Shown: in pieces, positions 42,014-50,284 of the stretch
How positions within the stretch are numbered: the stretch's first letter is position 1
Layout of the letters: every line of letters begins with the position of its first letter
DNA from: an uncultured delta proteobacterium
Lineage (GTDB): Bacteria > Desulfobacterota > WTBG01 > CAIYCZ01 > CAIRTM01
NCBI GenBank assembly: GCA_903911225.1
Contig: CAIWCT010000453.1
Location: 1 to 55,449, forward strand
Direction of reading: 5' to 3'
DNA: 55,449 bases
Program-made: the position numbers and the translations under genes
Notes under the pieces: model-generated
The model's input: the letters and a program-made list of their open reading frames with translations, nothing else
Told to the model about the DNA's origin: nothing
Database searches by the model: none

Positions 42014-42076
42014 GCCGGCAGGGGAAGACCTGCGTGTCTGCCCGGAACAAGGGCGCACACACAGGTGCGCCCCTAC
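42014..42076. repeat. Dispersed palindromic repeat after tonB
   Basis: Two back-to-back hairpin units, including GGGCGCAC/GTGCGCCC (arms about 8 bp), end in CCCCTAC, the reverse of the GTAGGGG seen at 32844 and 39867. This is a REP-type intergenic element by structure. Confidence 0.55.
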
Positions 42077-42135
42077 GAGATATCAATACCGGCGGACGGC
42101 TATTTTACGCAATAGGAACAAATTTAAACGGTGGA

Positions 42136-42327
42136 ATGATGGACATACAAGAGTTTAAGGGGCGGCTGAAAAAGATAGCGGCACATAAACAGTATCGAAT
42201 TTCAAGTAAAGACAGAGAGGCTGCAAAAATTGCACTTGATATTTTAAGGGAGCTGGAAAAATTGCAGCCCCTGATTACTGAGGATTTTGAAAAAACAGAA
42301 ACCATGTCCTGCACAACCGGAATATAG
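42136..42327 (+). CDS. Small hypothetical helical protein
   Basis: The 63-residue frame starts MMDIQEFKGRLKKIAAHKQY and is predicted mostly helical with many Lys and Glu. AACGGTGGA precedes the ATG only weakly. It lies between a repeat and the FmdE gene; no family is recognised. It may be a real small gene or a chance frame. Confidence 0.4.
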   Translation: MMDIQEFKGRLKKIAAHKQYRISSKDREAAKIALDILRELEKLQPLITEDFEKTETMSCTTGI

Positions 42328-42402
42328 CATGGAATTCCTGAGTGGCAATTATAGAGCGGATTTATCAATAAATTATTATTTTGTGAAGGGAGCAAGCGTC
42401 TA

Positions 42403-42945
42403 ATGAGGTCATTTGAAAAAGATATGGAAGCAGCGGCCGCCTATCACGGCCACATCTGTTCGGGAATCGTCCTGGGAGTGCGCATGGCGCGGCTGGGCTC
42501 GCAGCTTTTGGGAATTGAGGATCCTCTCAACTACCGCGACCTTGTCGTATATATCGAGGTCGACCGGTGCGCAACCGATGCCATTTATGCGGTTACGGGC
42601 TGCACCATGGGCCGCAGACGGCTGAAGTGGCTCAATTACGGCAAGCTCGCTGCAACCTTTGTCGATCTTGCAACAGACAAAGCAGTGCGGCTTGCGGTCA
42701 TTGCCGAACACTTTCCGCCCGAGGACAGCGATCTTATGAAATTCTGGGAGACAATTCCAGATGAAGAGATGTTCAAAATACAGCAGATTGTCAAAATAGT
42801 GCCGCCCGAAGACCGGCCGGGCAAGCCGCTGCGTCGGGTAACCTGTCAGGGCTGCGGCGAATGGGTGATGGACGGCAGGGATGTTACCGTCGAGGGCCGC
42901 ACATTGTGCCGCGCCTGCGCTGGCGATGCTTACGCTGTACGGTAA
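42403..42945 (+). CDS. FmdE-family protein with zinc ribbon
   Basis: The 180-residue protein has an N-terminal FmdE domain (AAAYHGHICSGIVLGVRMA, YIEVDRCATDAIYAVTGCTMGRR) and a C-terminal treble-clef zinc ribbon (CQGCGEWV and CRACAG). FmdE occurs beside formylmethanofuran dehydrogenase (Mo/W) and beside metal transporters; its exact role is unknown. GAAGGGAGCAAGCGTCTA precedes the ATG. It is followed by DUF364 and a FecBCD importer. Confidence 0.87.
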   Translation: MRSFEKDMEAAAAYHGHICSGIVLGVRMARLGSQLLGIEDPLNYRDLVVYIEVDRCATDAIYAVTGCTMGRRRLKWLNYGKLAATFVDLATDKAVRLAVIAEHFPPEDSDLMKFWETIPDEEMFKIQQIVKIVPPEDRPGKPLRRVTCQGCGEWVMDGRDVTVEGRTLCRACAGDAYAVR

Positions 42946-42955
42946 GGAGAAAATT

Positions 42956-43726
42956 ATGTGGGAGCTGTATGACGCGCTTATCGATCTGGTGCCTGAAGAC
43001 GCGACAGTAGCCGAATGCCTTGTGGGGTACAACTGGACGCTCGTGCGCTCCCTTGCCACGGGCGTTGCGCTCACGCCGCCCAAAGAAGGTTGCAGTAAGC
43101 GCTCTATCGGCCCCATTGCGGGCATGCCCGTGCGGGCGCTTGCGAAAAAAATAAAATCCTGGAACAGCCTTGAGGCAACGCTCGGGCTTGCTGCCATAAA
43201 TTCGGTGCTGAATACGCCTGGCCAGGTCGAGCGGCTGAGCGGCATACCGCTGTCGCAGCATCACCAGATGAGCGCTTTTGCCCGGTTTAAAAACGAAGTA
43301 CGGGGCAGGCGTGTTGCGGTGATTGGCCACTTCCCCGATCTGGAGCAGATCACCAGCATGTGCGAGCTGTCAATTCTGGAGCGCAAGCCGCATGGCGGTG
43401 ATTATCCCGATCCGGCCTGTGAATACATATTGGCACAGCAGGACTATGTTTTCATGACCGCGACGACCATCATAAATAAAACCCTGCCGCGGCTGCTGGA
43501 GCTGAGCAGTCGCGCGGTGAAGGTGCTGGTGGGGCCGAGCACGCCACTGACTGCCCGGCTGCATGATTTTGGCATCGATGTGCTGGCAGGCATGGCGGTT
43601 GATGATGAGGCAGCGTTCTGGCGCACGGTGCGCGAGGCAGGCTCACTTGAAATATTTGAAAATGGAGGCCATATGGTTGAAATTAGAAATAAGCAGATAC
43701 GTACAGGTCATGATGCAGCAGCCTGA
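42956..43726 (+). CDS. DUF364 (putative heavy-metal chelation) protein, copy B
   Basis: The 256-residue protein has the same two-part design as the copy at 21044: IGPIAGMPVRALAKKIKSWN, AVIGHFPDLEQI, VFMTATTIINKTL, VLVGPSTPLTARL and VLAGMAVDDEAAFW. TAAGGAGAAAATT fixes the ATG at 42956. It overlaps the permease start. Its place between FmdE and the FecBCD importer suggests it handles the imported metal complex (inference). Confidence 0.83.
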   Translation: MWELYDALIDLVPEDATVAECLVGYNWTLVRSLATGVALTPPKEGCSKRSIGPIAGMPVRALAKKIKSWNSLEATLGLAAINSVLNTPGQVERLSGIPLSQHHQMSAFARFKNEVRGRRVAVIGHFPDLEQITSMCELSILERKPHGGDYPDPACEYILAQQDYVFMTATTIINKTLPRLLELSSRAVKVLVGPSTPLTARLHDFGIDVLAGMAVDDEAAFWRTVREAGSLEIFENGGHMVEIRNKQIRTGHDAAA

Positions 43727-44747
43727 GCATAGCAGCCGAATGGCCCGGCCCGGATTAAGAGTCATTATCATCGGCCTCGGAGCTGCGGCGGCCTTCTTCC
43801 TGTCGCTGCCCCTGGGCAGATATCATATACCCCTGTCGGATGTCGCGGCAGCGCTTTCGGCTGCGATCTCTCCCGGTGTTGAGCTTATTCCCGATGCCGT
43901 GCAAACCGTGCTGTTCAATATACGGCTGCCGAGGATACTGACCGGCATGCTCGTGGGCGCGGTTCTGTCGGCCTCGGGAGCGGTATATCAGGGCATGTTC
44001 CGCAACCCCCTGGTATCGCCCGACATACTGGGCGCTTCAGCCGGCGCCGGCTTCGGCGCTGCATTTGCCATATGGTGCTCGTGGGGCATAGCCGGCATTC
44101 AGGTTTCAGCCTTTATTTGCGGCCTTACCGCAGTGCTTTCCGCCTGGGGCCTCTCCACGCGGATGCGCCATGAACCCATGCTGGCCCTGGTGCTTTCCGG
44201 AATTCTTATCGGCACCCTGTTCTCCGCAGGCACGGCAGCTGTGAAATATATCGCCGATCCTCTTGACAAGCTCCCCGCCATAACCTTCTGGCTCATGGGA
44301 AGCCTGGCAGCCAGCACCCGGCGCGATGCGCTTATTCTTGCGGCTGCGGCTGCGGCAGGCCTTGTGCCGCTTCTGGCCTTGCGCTGGCGCCTTAATGTGC
44401 TATCGCTGGGTGATGAAGAAGCGCAGGCCCTGGGCCTTGAAACCGGAAAGCTTCGCTTTGGCGTGATTATCTGCGCTACGCTTATGACAACGGTGTCGGT
44501 TTCGATCGGTGGCATGATCGGCTGGGTCGGGCTGATAGTGCCCCATCTGGCGCGCATGATCGTTGGGCCCAACTACGGCGTATTGCTGCCGGCCTCGGCC
44601 CTGTTGGGCGGGGCCTACCTGCTTGTTGTTGACGATCTTGCACGAATGGTCGCGGCGGTTGAAACGCCCCTGGGAATACTGACCGCCCTTATCGGCGTGC
44701 CGTTTTTTCTTTGTCTGCTGAAATACAATACGCGTGACTGGCAATGA
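43710..44747 (+). CDS. FecCD-type ABC transporter permease
   Basis: The 345-residue inner-membrane permease has about ten helices and family marks RLPRILTGMLVGAVLSASGAVYQGMFRNPLVSPDILG (seen from residue 65 on), LGLETG and GMIGWVGLIVPHLARMIVG. This family imports siderophores, cobalamin and, as MolBC-type, molybdate. The start is the ATG pair at 43710; a third ATG at 43740 is possible. It overlaps DUF364 at its start and the ATPase gene at its end. Confidence 0.9.
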   Translation: MMQQPEHSSRMARPGLRVIIIGLGAAAAFFLSLPLGRYHIPLSDVAAALSAAISPGVELIPDAVQTVLFNIRLPRILTGMLVGAVLSASGAVYQGMFRNPLVSPDILGASAGAGFGAAFAIWCSWGIAGIQVSAFICGLTAVLSAWGLSTRMRHEPMLALVLSGILIGTLFSAGTAAVKYIADPLDKLPAITFWLMGSLAASTRRDALILAAAAAAGLVPLLALRWRLNVLSLGDEEAQALGLETGKLRFGVIICATLMTTVSVSIGGMIGWVGLIVPHLARMIVGPNYGVLLPASALLGGAYLLVVDDLARMVAAVETPLGILTALIGVPFFLCLLKYNTRDWQ

Positions 44748-45571
44748 AGCTCGAACTTCGGGATATCTGCTGCGGCTATGACACATCTGATGTGGTACAA
44801 GGCGTCACTCTGTCCATCGGGCCAGGGGATATTGCCTGCCTGCTCGGGCCTAACGGTTCCGGCAAGACGACGCTTTTCAAGGCCATGCTTGGCCTGATGC
44901 CGCTGCATAAGGGATCGGTTCTGCTGGACGGGCAGGACATACGGCGCTGGGACCGTCGCGATATCGCGCAAAAGCTCGGGTATATCCCCCAGCATCAAAT
45001 GCGCCCCTTTCCTTTCACCGTGTTTGACATGGTGCTCATGGGCCGCACGTCCCATATCGGGGCATGCTCATCCCCTGGCCGCAGCGACCGCATGGCGGCC
45101 ATGGAGGCCCTCGCCGCCCTTCATATGCAGCATTTGGAAAAACGGATATTCACCGAGCTTTCAGGCGGAGAGCGCCAGCTGGTGCTTATTGCCCGTGCCC
45201 TTGCCCAGCAGCCCGGCATTCTCATTATGGATGAGCCCACGGCCAGCCTTGATTTCGGCAACCAGCTTTTGGTGCTGGATCATATCCGCGAGCTTGCCCA
45301 CGGCGGTCTGTCGGTCATCATGAGCACCCACCTGCCCAATCATGCGTTTTTATTCGGCACGCGGGTGCTGCTGCTCAAGAAGGGGCATATCCTGAGCGCC
45401 GGAACGCCCGAGGAAACCGTGAACAGGGAGAATATGCGCTCTTTGTACAATGTCGATGTCGAAATCGCACAGATGCAGCTGCAGGACAGCCGTGAGATCA
45501 GGGTATGCATACCACTTTCACACTGTTCCTGCAGCCAGCGAAGAAACAAACAAAGCCAAAAGGAGAAATAA
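44744..45571 (+). CDS. FecE/MolC-type ABC transporter ATP-binding protein
   Basis: The 275-residue ATPase has Walker A LGPNGSGKTT, Q-loop IPQHQM, signature LSGGERQLV, Walker B ILIMDEPTASLDFG and the His switch STHLPNHAF. It couples ATP use to the FecCD permease. The start overlaps the permease stop (ATGA); the stop overlaps the binding-protein start (TAATG). A C-terminal tail of about 30 residues is basic and Cys-containing. Confidence 0.9.
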   Translation: MKLELRDICCGYDTSDVVQGVTLSIGPGDIACLLGPNGSGKTTLFKAMLGLMPLHKGSVLLDGQDIRRWDRRDIAQKLGYIPQHQMRPFPFTVFDMVLMGRTSHIGACSSPGRSDRMAAMEALAALHMQHLEKRIFTELSGGERQLVLIARALAQQPGILIMDEPTASLDFGNQLLVLDHIRELAHGGLSVIMSTHLPNHAFLFGTRVLLLKKGHILSAGTPEETVNRENMRSLYNVDVEIAQMQLQDSREIRVCIPLSHCSCSQRRNKQSQKEK

Positions 45572-46653
45572 TGAGCAGAAAAAAAATTGTCCGCAGCGCA
45601 GTATCGCTTGTTCTCATGACCTGTTTTTATATGGGGGCAGCCGATCCGCTTTGTGCCGCAACCAGGCCCGGTGAGCGCACCGTGACCGATCAGGCAGGCC
45701 GCAGCGTGGTGGTGCCCGTGCAGGTCAAAAAAATTCACGGCACGTCTCCCGTGGCAACGATACTGATCTATACGCTCTGCCCCGATCTGCTCGCAGGCTG
45801 GAACAATGAGCTGCGTCCCGGTGAAAGAGAATTTATTCCGGAGCCGTACCGCAGCCTGCCGAATCTTGGCGGGTGGTTCGGCAAAACCACGGGCAGCATG
45901 GAAGAGCTGATGAAGGCGCGGCCCGATATCATCGTTTCCGCCGGCTTCCACGGTGATGCCGACAAGGAGCTTGCCGAGCGCATACAGGCGCAGGTCAATA
46001 TACCTGTTGTCATGTCCGACGGATCGCTTGACGGGTTGGAAAAAGCCTACCGGTTTTTAGGCGACCTCACGGGCCGGCAAAAGCAGGCAGCCATCCTTGC
46101 CGATTACTGCCGGGACACGCTGTCCCGCATCGATACGGCCATGAAGGGCCTTCCGGATGACCGCCATACCCGCATCTATTATGCCGAGGGCGCTGCGGGG
46201 CTTGAAACCGAGCCGGCAGGCTCCGCCCATACCGACCTGCTGTCGAGGGTGGGCGGCCGCAATGTTGCGCAGGTGCCCTCGCGCGGCGGCATCGGCATGA
46301 CGCCCGTGTCCATGGAGCAGGTGCTTGCCTGGAATCCTGACGCTCTGCTCGTGTGGAACCGCAGCCAGGGCGGGGCCTATGACACTATCATGACCGATCC
46401 GCTGTGGGCGCAACTGCAGGCGATTAAAAAACGTCGCGTCTATGAAATACCCGCCGCGCCCTTTAACTGGTTTGACCGGCCGCCGTCGGTGAACCGCCTT
46501 ATCGGGCTGGTTTGGCTTTCCCGGCTCCTTCATCCCGAGAAATTTAACTGCGACATAAAGGCTGAGGTGCAACGTTTCTGCAAACTTTTTTATCATATAG
46601 AGCTGACAGACGCGCAGGTAAAAGCGCTTCTTGAGCGCGCTGGTGGCGCCTGA
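45571..46653 (+). CDS. Periplasmic substrate-binding protein (FecB/TroA-like)
   Basis: The 360-residue cluster A/III-type binding protein has a signal peptide (MSRKKIVRSAVSLVLMTCFY, cleavage near CAAT) and the FecB-type pattern VTDQAGRSVVVPVQVKKIHG, MEELMKARPDIIVSAGF, WNPDALLVWN and KKRRVYEIPAAPFNWFDRPPS. The conserved WFDRPPS is typical of FecB-like proteins that bind metal-chelates, including molybdate-type members. AAAAGGAG precedes the ATG. It completes the ABC importer. Confidence 0.87.
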   Translation: MSRKKIVRSAVSLVLMTCFYMGAADPLCAATRPGERTVTDQAGRSVVVPVQVKKIHGTSPVATILIYTLCPDLLAGWNNELRPGEREFIPEPYRSLPNLGGWFGKTTGSMEELMKARPDIIVSAGFHGDADKELAERIQAQVNIPVVMSDGSLDGLEKAYRFLGDLTGRQKQAAILADYCRDTLSRIDTAMKGLPDDRHTRIYYAEGAAGLETEPAGSAHTDLLSRVGGRNVAQVPSRGGIGMTPVSMEQVLAWNPDALLVWNRSQGGAYDTIMTDPLWAQLQAIKKRRVYEIPAAPFNWFDRPPSVNRLIGLVWLSRLLHPEKFNCDIKAEVQRFCKLFYHIELTDAQVKALLERAGGA

Positions 46654-46654
46654 G

Positions 46655-47593
46655 ATGAAAAAAATAATTCCACATCCAGCCACGCGGTCTCAGGGCGCGA
46701 GCACCGCGCTCCTACACTCTGAAGGAATTTCTCCAGGCAAGTGGTGCGACAGCAGCGTGCTTGAAAAGCTCTGGCAGGCCGAGCGGCAGCAGTCGCTGTA
46801 CGCCCGGCAGCATCCTGAGCGCTCGGGGCCCGGTTGGTGGAGCAGCCGCTCCGAAAGCTATACCCGGCGCACTGGCGGCGAGCGCGGCAAGCGGCGGCAG
46901 GAGAAAGTCATAGAACTGCTTGAACAGGCCCGCTTCATTAATCAGCGGGCCGAGGTGCTTGATATCGGCTGCGGCCCGGGCAATGTCGCCCTGCCGGTGG
47001 CGCGGCGGGTGAAAAAAGTGGTGGCCCTTGACCCGTCAGCGGACATGCTTGAAATAGTGAACAAACGCGCCGCCGCCGAAGGAATAAAGAATATCGAAAC
47101 AGTACAGATGCGCTGGGAAGACGCCGATCTTGACAAACTGGGCTGGCGTGGCCGCTTTAGGCTTGCCATTGCCTCCATGACGCCGGGCATACATGACGCT
47201 GTCACGCTGCGGAAAATGAACGAAGCTTCGAACTGCGGGTGCTATTACAGCGGATTCACCCAGCGAAGAGATGCTGCACAAGAAGACCTCTGGCGGCTTT
47301 TCTATAATGAACCCATGCCGCCCCTACCCTCTGATGTGTTTTGTGTTTTTCACCTGCTCCATGCATGGGGCTATTGCCCGTCAGTGGCATTAAGCAGGGA
47401 AAGCTCGCGGAGCCAGTATGCCATTGTCGACGCGGCACAGGAATTGGGCCTGCTGATGATTCCCTATATCGAGCAGACGGCAGAGTCTCAAGAAAAAATA
47501 GAACAGTATGTCCGCTCCGCAGTCCGCAACGGAAAATTTACTCATGAGCGCTCTTTTGTGGAAGCACGAATGCTCTGGCCGGTGAAACATTGA
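46655..47593 (+). CDS. Class I SAM-dependent methyltransferase at the end of the uptake locus
   Basis: The 312-residue protein has a Rossmann methyltransferase fold: VLDIGCGPGNVALPVARR and VVALDPSADMLEIVNKRA, then the family's acidic and hydrophobic blocks. The substrate is unknown. It resembles methyltransferases found beside FecBCD and metal loci, which may modify a chelator. The start is uncertain (ATG 46655 or later). The first 30 residues include a segment coded by a repeat-like sequence (46676-46717), so the true start could be further downstream. Confidence 0.72.
   Translation: MKKIIPHPATRSQGASTALLHSEGISPGKWCDSSVLEKLWQAERQQSLYARQHPERSGPGWWSSRSESYTRRTGGERGKRRQEKVIELLEQARFINQRAEVLDIGCGPGNVALPVARRVKKVVALDPSADMLEIVNKRAAAEGIKNIETVQMRWEDADLDKLGWRGRFRLAIASMTPGIHDAVTLRKMNEASNCGCYYSGFTQRRDAAQEDLWRLFYNEPMPPLPSDVFCVFHLLHAWGYCPSVALSRESSRSQYAIVDAAQELGLLMIPYIEQTAESQEKIEQYVRSAVRNGKFTHERSFVEARMLWPVKH
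46676..46717. repeat. REP-like sequence at the start of the methyltransferase gene
   Basis: The bases contain GGCGCGAGC/GCGCTCC inverted halves and CTCCTAC, resembling dispersed GTAGGAGC-type repeats. It is read in frame, or the gene begins after it. Confidence 0.35.
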
Positions 47594-47703
47594 AAGAGTG
47601 CGCCGATGGAAACTGTTTTGATTCATTTACTATAGGTAAGAAGAACTGACCCGGCATAGTGTACGGGTTTTTCTGAAACAGCGGGTTAAGCCGGGGTTTC
47701 AGC

Positions 47704-48294
47704 CTATTTCTGCATCAGGCTGGCTATGATATCCGGCAGGCTGTCGCGGTTGCCCTCGGTCAGTTCGATCACCTTGCTTTTGCCATGAGCGCGGATGGCA
47801 TCCAGCAGCGGTGATGCCTGCGGCTTGATTACGCCCAGCACCGGTAGCTTGCCGTCCAGTAGGCGAAGCACGGCTGTGCAGAAGCTTGGCGAGTTCTGTT
47901 CCATCACGCCCAACTCGTCCATGACGATAATGTCGGCATCAGGCGGGGTAGCTGCCAGTATCTCGCAGCCGCCGGTCTCAAAGGCCTCGGCATAGGCGGT
48001 GAACTTGTTGTTGCCCCAGCGAATGCCTACGAGATGATCTTTATCAAGCGCGGCCTCGCCGTTAGCCGGAACGATATAGACCGCGCCGAGAGCCTCCGGG
48101 ATATCGGTCGATGACCTGACCGTGCGGAAACCGCCGATCCGCCGGGGCTGCAGCAGCTTGAGCGCCGCATTGACAGCCGTAGATTTGCCGCTGCGTATGG
48201 CGCCGGTAAGAAACACATTCGGTATCTGATGACGATCGCGCATGGTTCTATCCCTATGCATGCTCTGTTTCCACACCGAAATCAAATCATTCAT
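47704..48294 (-). CDS. THEP1-like nucleoside-triphosphatase (NTPase_1 / DUF265)
   Basis: The 196-residue P-loop protein has NVFLTGAIRSGKST near residues 25-38 and a Walker B VMDELGVMEQ. NTPase_1 proteins hydrolyse nucleotide triphosphates; some are linked to molybdenum or pterin clusters. The ATG at 48294 overlaps the TGA of the upstream small gene, which suggests coupling; an inner Met at residue 12 is an alternative start. It is convergent with the uptake operon. Confidence 0.78.
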   Translation of the reverse strand: MNDLISVWKQSMHRDRTMRDRHQIPNVFLTGAIRSGKSTAVNAALKLLQPRRIGGFRTVRSSTDIPEALGAVYIVPANGEAALDKDHLVGIRWGNNKFTAYAEAFETGGCEILAATPPDADIIVMDELGVMEQNSPSFCTAVLRLLDGKLPVLGVIKPQASPLLDAIRAHGKSKVIELTEGNRDSLPDIIASLMQK

Positions 48295-48464
48295 TTTTCC
48301 TTCCGTACTCCTTTGAAGGGTGTGCCATCCGACTTTTGATCCATGAATTGCCCGGTTTCACTATCTCTCTTTATCCAGCGATCATTCTGCGGATTGAAAG
48401 TCTGACTACGGCCCGTTACGGCGCCATGTCTGTGATTGTCTCCAGGGGGTGTTTTTTTTGCCAT
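48291..48464 (-). CDS. Small conserved-type protein
   Basis: The 57-residue protein begins MAKKTPPGDNHRHGAVTGRS and ends DSETGQFMDQKSDGTPFKGVRKEK. The GQFMDQK-DG-PFKGVRKE ending is a recurring pattern in small uncharacterised bacterial proteins. AAAGGAGTTTTTATT before the ATG at 48464 is a good ribosome site. A promoter-operator lies just upstream. The function is unknown. Confidence 0.68.
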   Translation of the reverse strand: MAKKTPPGDNHRHGAVTGRSQTFNPQNDRWIKRDSETGQFMDQKSDGTPFKGVRKEK

Positions 48465-48485
48465 AATAAAAACTCCTTTGAAGGG

Positions 48486-48534
48486 TTGATTTTGGTTGAC
48501 AATATAGTATAATTTAGTAGGATTTGTCAACCAA
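48486..48534. promoter_or_regulatory. Divergent promoters inside an 11-bp inverted repeat operator
   Basis: TTGGTTGACAA (48492-48502) and TTGTCAACCAA (48524-48534) are exact inverted repeats. On the plus strand TTGATT (48486-48491), 16 bases and TATAAT (48508-48513) form a promoter toward the antitoxin. On the minus strand TTGACA and TATATT 18 bases apart point toward the small gene and NTPase. The XRE protein encoded at 48630 is the natural candidate to bind here. Confidence 0.72.
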
Positions 48535-48629
48535 CAGGGGAGCTTAAAAATTTTCGGCATTTTTTCCCTTCCAAGCAATTTACTGGCTTAATTGATTTCA
48601 AAGTTATTATAGAAACAAAAGGTGAGACA

Positions 48630-49799
48630 ATGAACCGCATTAAACAAATGCGTTTAGCAAAAGGGTTCTCTCTTGAAGCCCTCGCAAAGGCAATGGAGGG
48701 AGCGGTCACGAAACAGGCGCTTTCAAAGTACGAAAAGGGGCTGGCAAAACCAACTGCAACAGTGGCAGTTCGCCTTGCTGCAGCTCTTGGTGTTAAAACC
48801 TTGCAATTATGGGAAGAGCCTGCTGTGACCGTAGAGTTTGTCGCCTACCGGAGGCTTTCTCGTCTTGGGAAAAAAGAACAGGTCCGCATTGAAGCATTAA
48901 CGACAAAAACACTGGAAGACCGGTGCCGTTTGCAGGGCAAGCTGGGGCTCGAGAGCTCTTTTGAGCAAATCATTTCGCACTACCCGATTTATAAGATTGA
49001 AGAGGCAGAGCATGCGGCTGCCGGTATGCGGAAACAGTGGAATTTGGGGGTAGATGCTATTCATGATTTAACCGGTATTTTGGAAGATCGTCTTATTCAT
49101 GTTCTTGAGCTTGACGCGCAAAGAGAATTTGACGGTATTTCCGCTATAGCAAAAAATAAAAGCGGACGAATAATCGCCGGAGCTGTCACATCGCGCAAGG
49201 TAGTTGCCGGCGAACGGCAGCGTATGAACCTTGCCCATGAACTGGGTCACCTTGTTTTAAAGCCGACAAAGGGATGCGATGAAGAGAAAGCCGCCTTTAG
49301 ATTCGCAGGAGCTTTTTTGCTGCCGGAAGAATCTCTTAAAAGAGAAATAGGGGAGCGAAGGAGTAATATTCAGCTTGCGGAATTACTTGCCTTAAAAAGA
49401 AGATTTAAAGTCAGCATACAGGCTGTTTTATACCGTATGCTCGATTTAGATGTCATTTCCGAATCGTTATATAAGCAGTGGGCAATCACAATAAGCCAGC
49501 AACGCTGGCGCAAACAGGAGCCGGAATCTATAACGCCTGAAAAGTCTGATTGGCTTAATCGTATGCTTTCACGTGCGCTGGCTGAAGGCATTATTACTAC
49601 AGAAGAAGCAGAAAATATGTCTGGCAGCATTCAACTTGAAGATTTGCCTGCACCTACAAAACGCGCGGAGTTTTTACGCTTGCCACTTGAAGAACGCCGC
49701 AAACTCCTTAAGGCCCAGGCTGAGCATTTACATAAATATTATGAAAGCTTACGTGACGAATTGGATCTAGAAACCAGCGAGGGGTTAGAAGATGACTAA
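48630..49799 (+). CDS. XRE-HTH protein with ImmA/IrrE metallopeptidase domain (antitoxin-like)
   Basis: The 389-residue protein joins an N-terminal HTH (MRLAKGFSLEALAKAMEG and ALSKYEKGLAKP, about 7-50) to an ImmA/IrrE domain with the zinc motif HELGH (203-207). In phage and toxin systems this fusion represses transcription and is cut or cuts on stress. It overlaps the MazF gene by eight bases, an antitoxin-toxin arrangement. AAAGGTGAGACA precedes the ATG. The C-terminal half (about 290-389) is helical and charged, possibly the toxin-binding part. Confidence 0.86.
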   Translation: MNRIKQMRLAKGFSLEALAKAMEGAVTKQALSKYEKGLAKPTATVAVRLAAALGVKTLQLWEEPAVTVEFVAYRRLSRLGKKEQVRIEALTTKTLEDRCRLQGKLGLESSFEQIISHYPIYKIEEAEHAAAGMRKQWNLGVDAIHDLTGILEDRLIHVLELDAQREFDGISAIAKNKSGRIIAGAVTSRKVVAGERQRMNLAHELGHLVLKPTKGCDEEKAAFRFAGAFLLPEESLKREIGERRSNIQLAELLALKRRFKVSIQAVLYRMLDLDVISESLYKQWAITISQQRWRKQEPESITPEKSDWLNRMLSRALAEGIITTEEAENMSGSIQLEDLPAPTKRAEFLRLPLEERRKLLKAQAEHLHKYYESLRDELDLETSEGLEDD

Positions 49800-50145
49800 T
49801 AGTCCTAAGAGGGGGGAAGTTTGGTTTGTCGATTTTAATCCGACCAAGGGCAAAGAAATACATAAAATAAGGCCCGCTGTGGTAATCAGCTCAGATTATA
49901 TAGGCAAACTGCCATTGAAGCTGGTTATTCCTATCACTGAATGGCAGGAAGCTTTTAAAGAGAATATTTGGCATGTACAATTAATACCGTCTGCAGAAAA
50001 CGGCCTAAAAAAAGCTTCTGCTGTCGATGCGTTGCAGACCCGCAGTGTTGATGTCCTCCGTTTTAAAAACAAAATTGGTTCAATCAAAGACGTACAGCTA
50101 TTGGATATTTTGCAGGCGTTGGCGGCTGTAGTTGAATTGGCGTAA
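49792..50145 (+). CDS. MazF/PemK-type mRNA interferase toxin
   Basis: The 117-residue toxin has the MazF pattern KRGEVWFVDFNPTKGKEIHKIRPAVVIS and a middle VIPITEW, then AVDALQTRSVDVLRF. Such toxins cut RNA at short sequences and are held inactive by their antitoxin. The gene overlaps its upstream XRE-ImmA partner, which replaces the usual MazE. Length is normal. Confidence 0.88.
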   Translation: MTNSPKRGEVWFVDFNPTKGKEIHKIRPAVVISSDYIGKLPLKLVIPITEWQEAFKENIWHVQLIPSAENGLKKASAVDALQTRSVDVLRFKNKIGSIKDVQLLDILQALAAVVELA

Positions 50146-50284
50146 ATCCAGTCTTATAGTTATATGGTTTTGATTGTAGAAAAATACTAAAGATCAAAAA
50201 ACCCCGCATCGCCTCCTTTCTTGCGCCTGTTTCTATTCCGTGGTATCCTATTAATCTTGTATAATTTTTTTTGGAGATTCAGGC

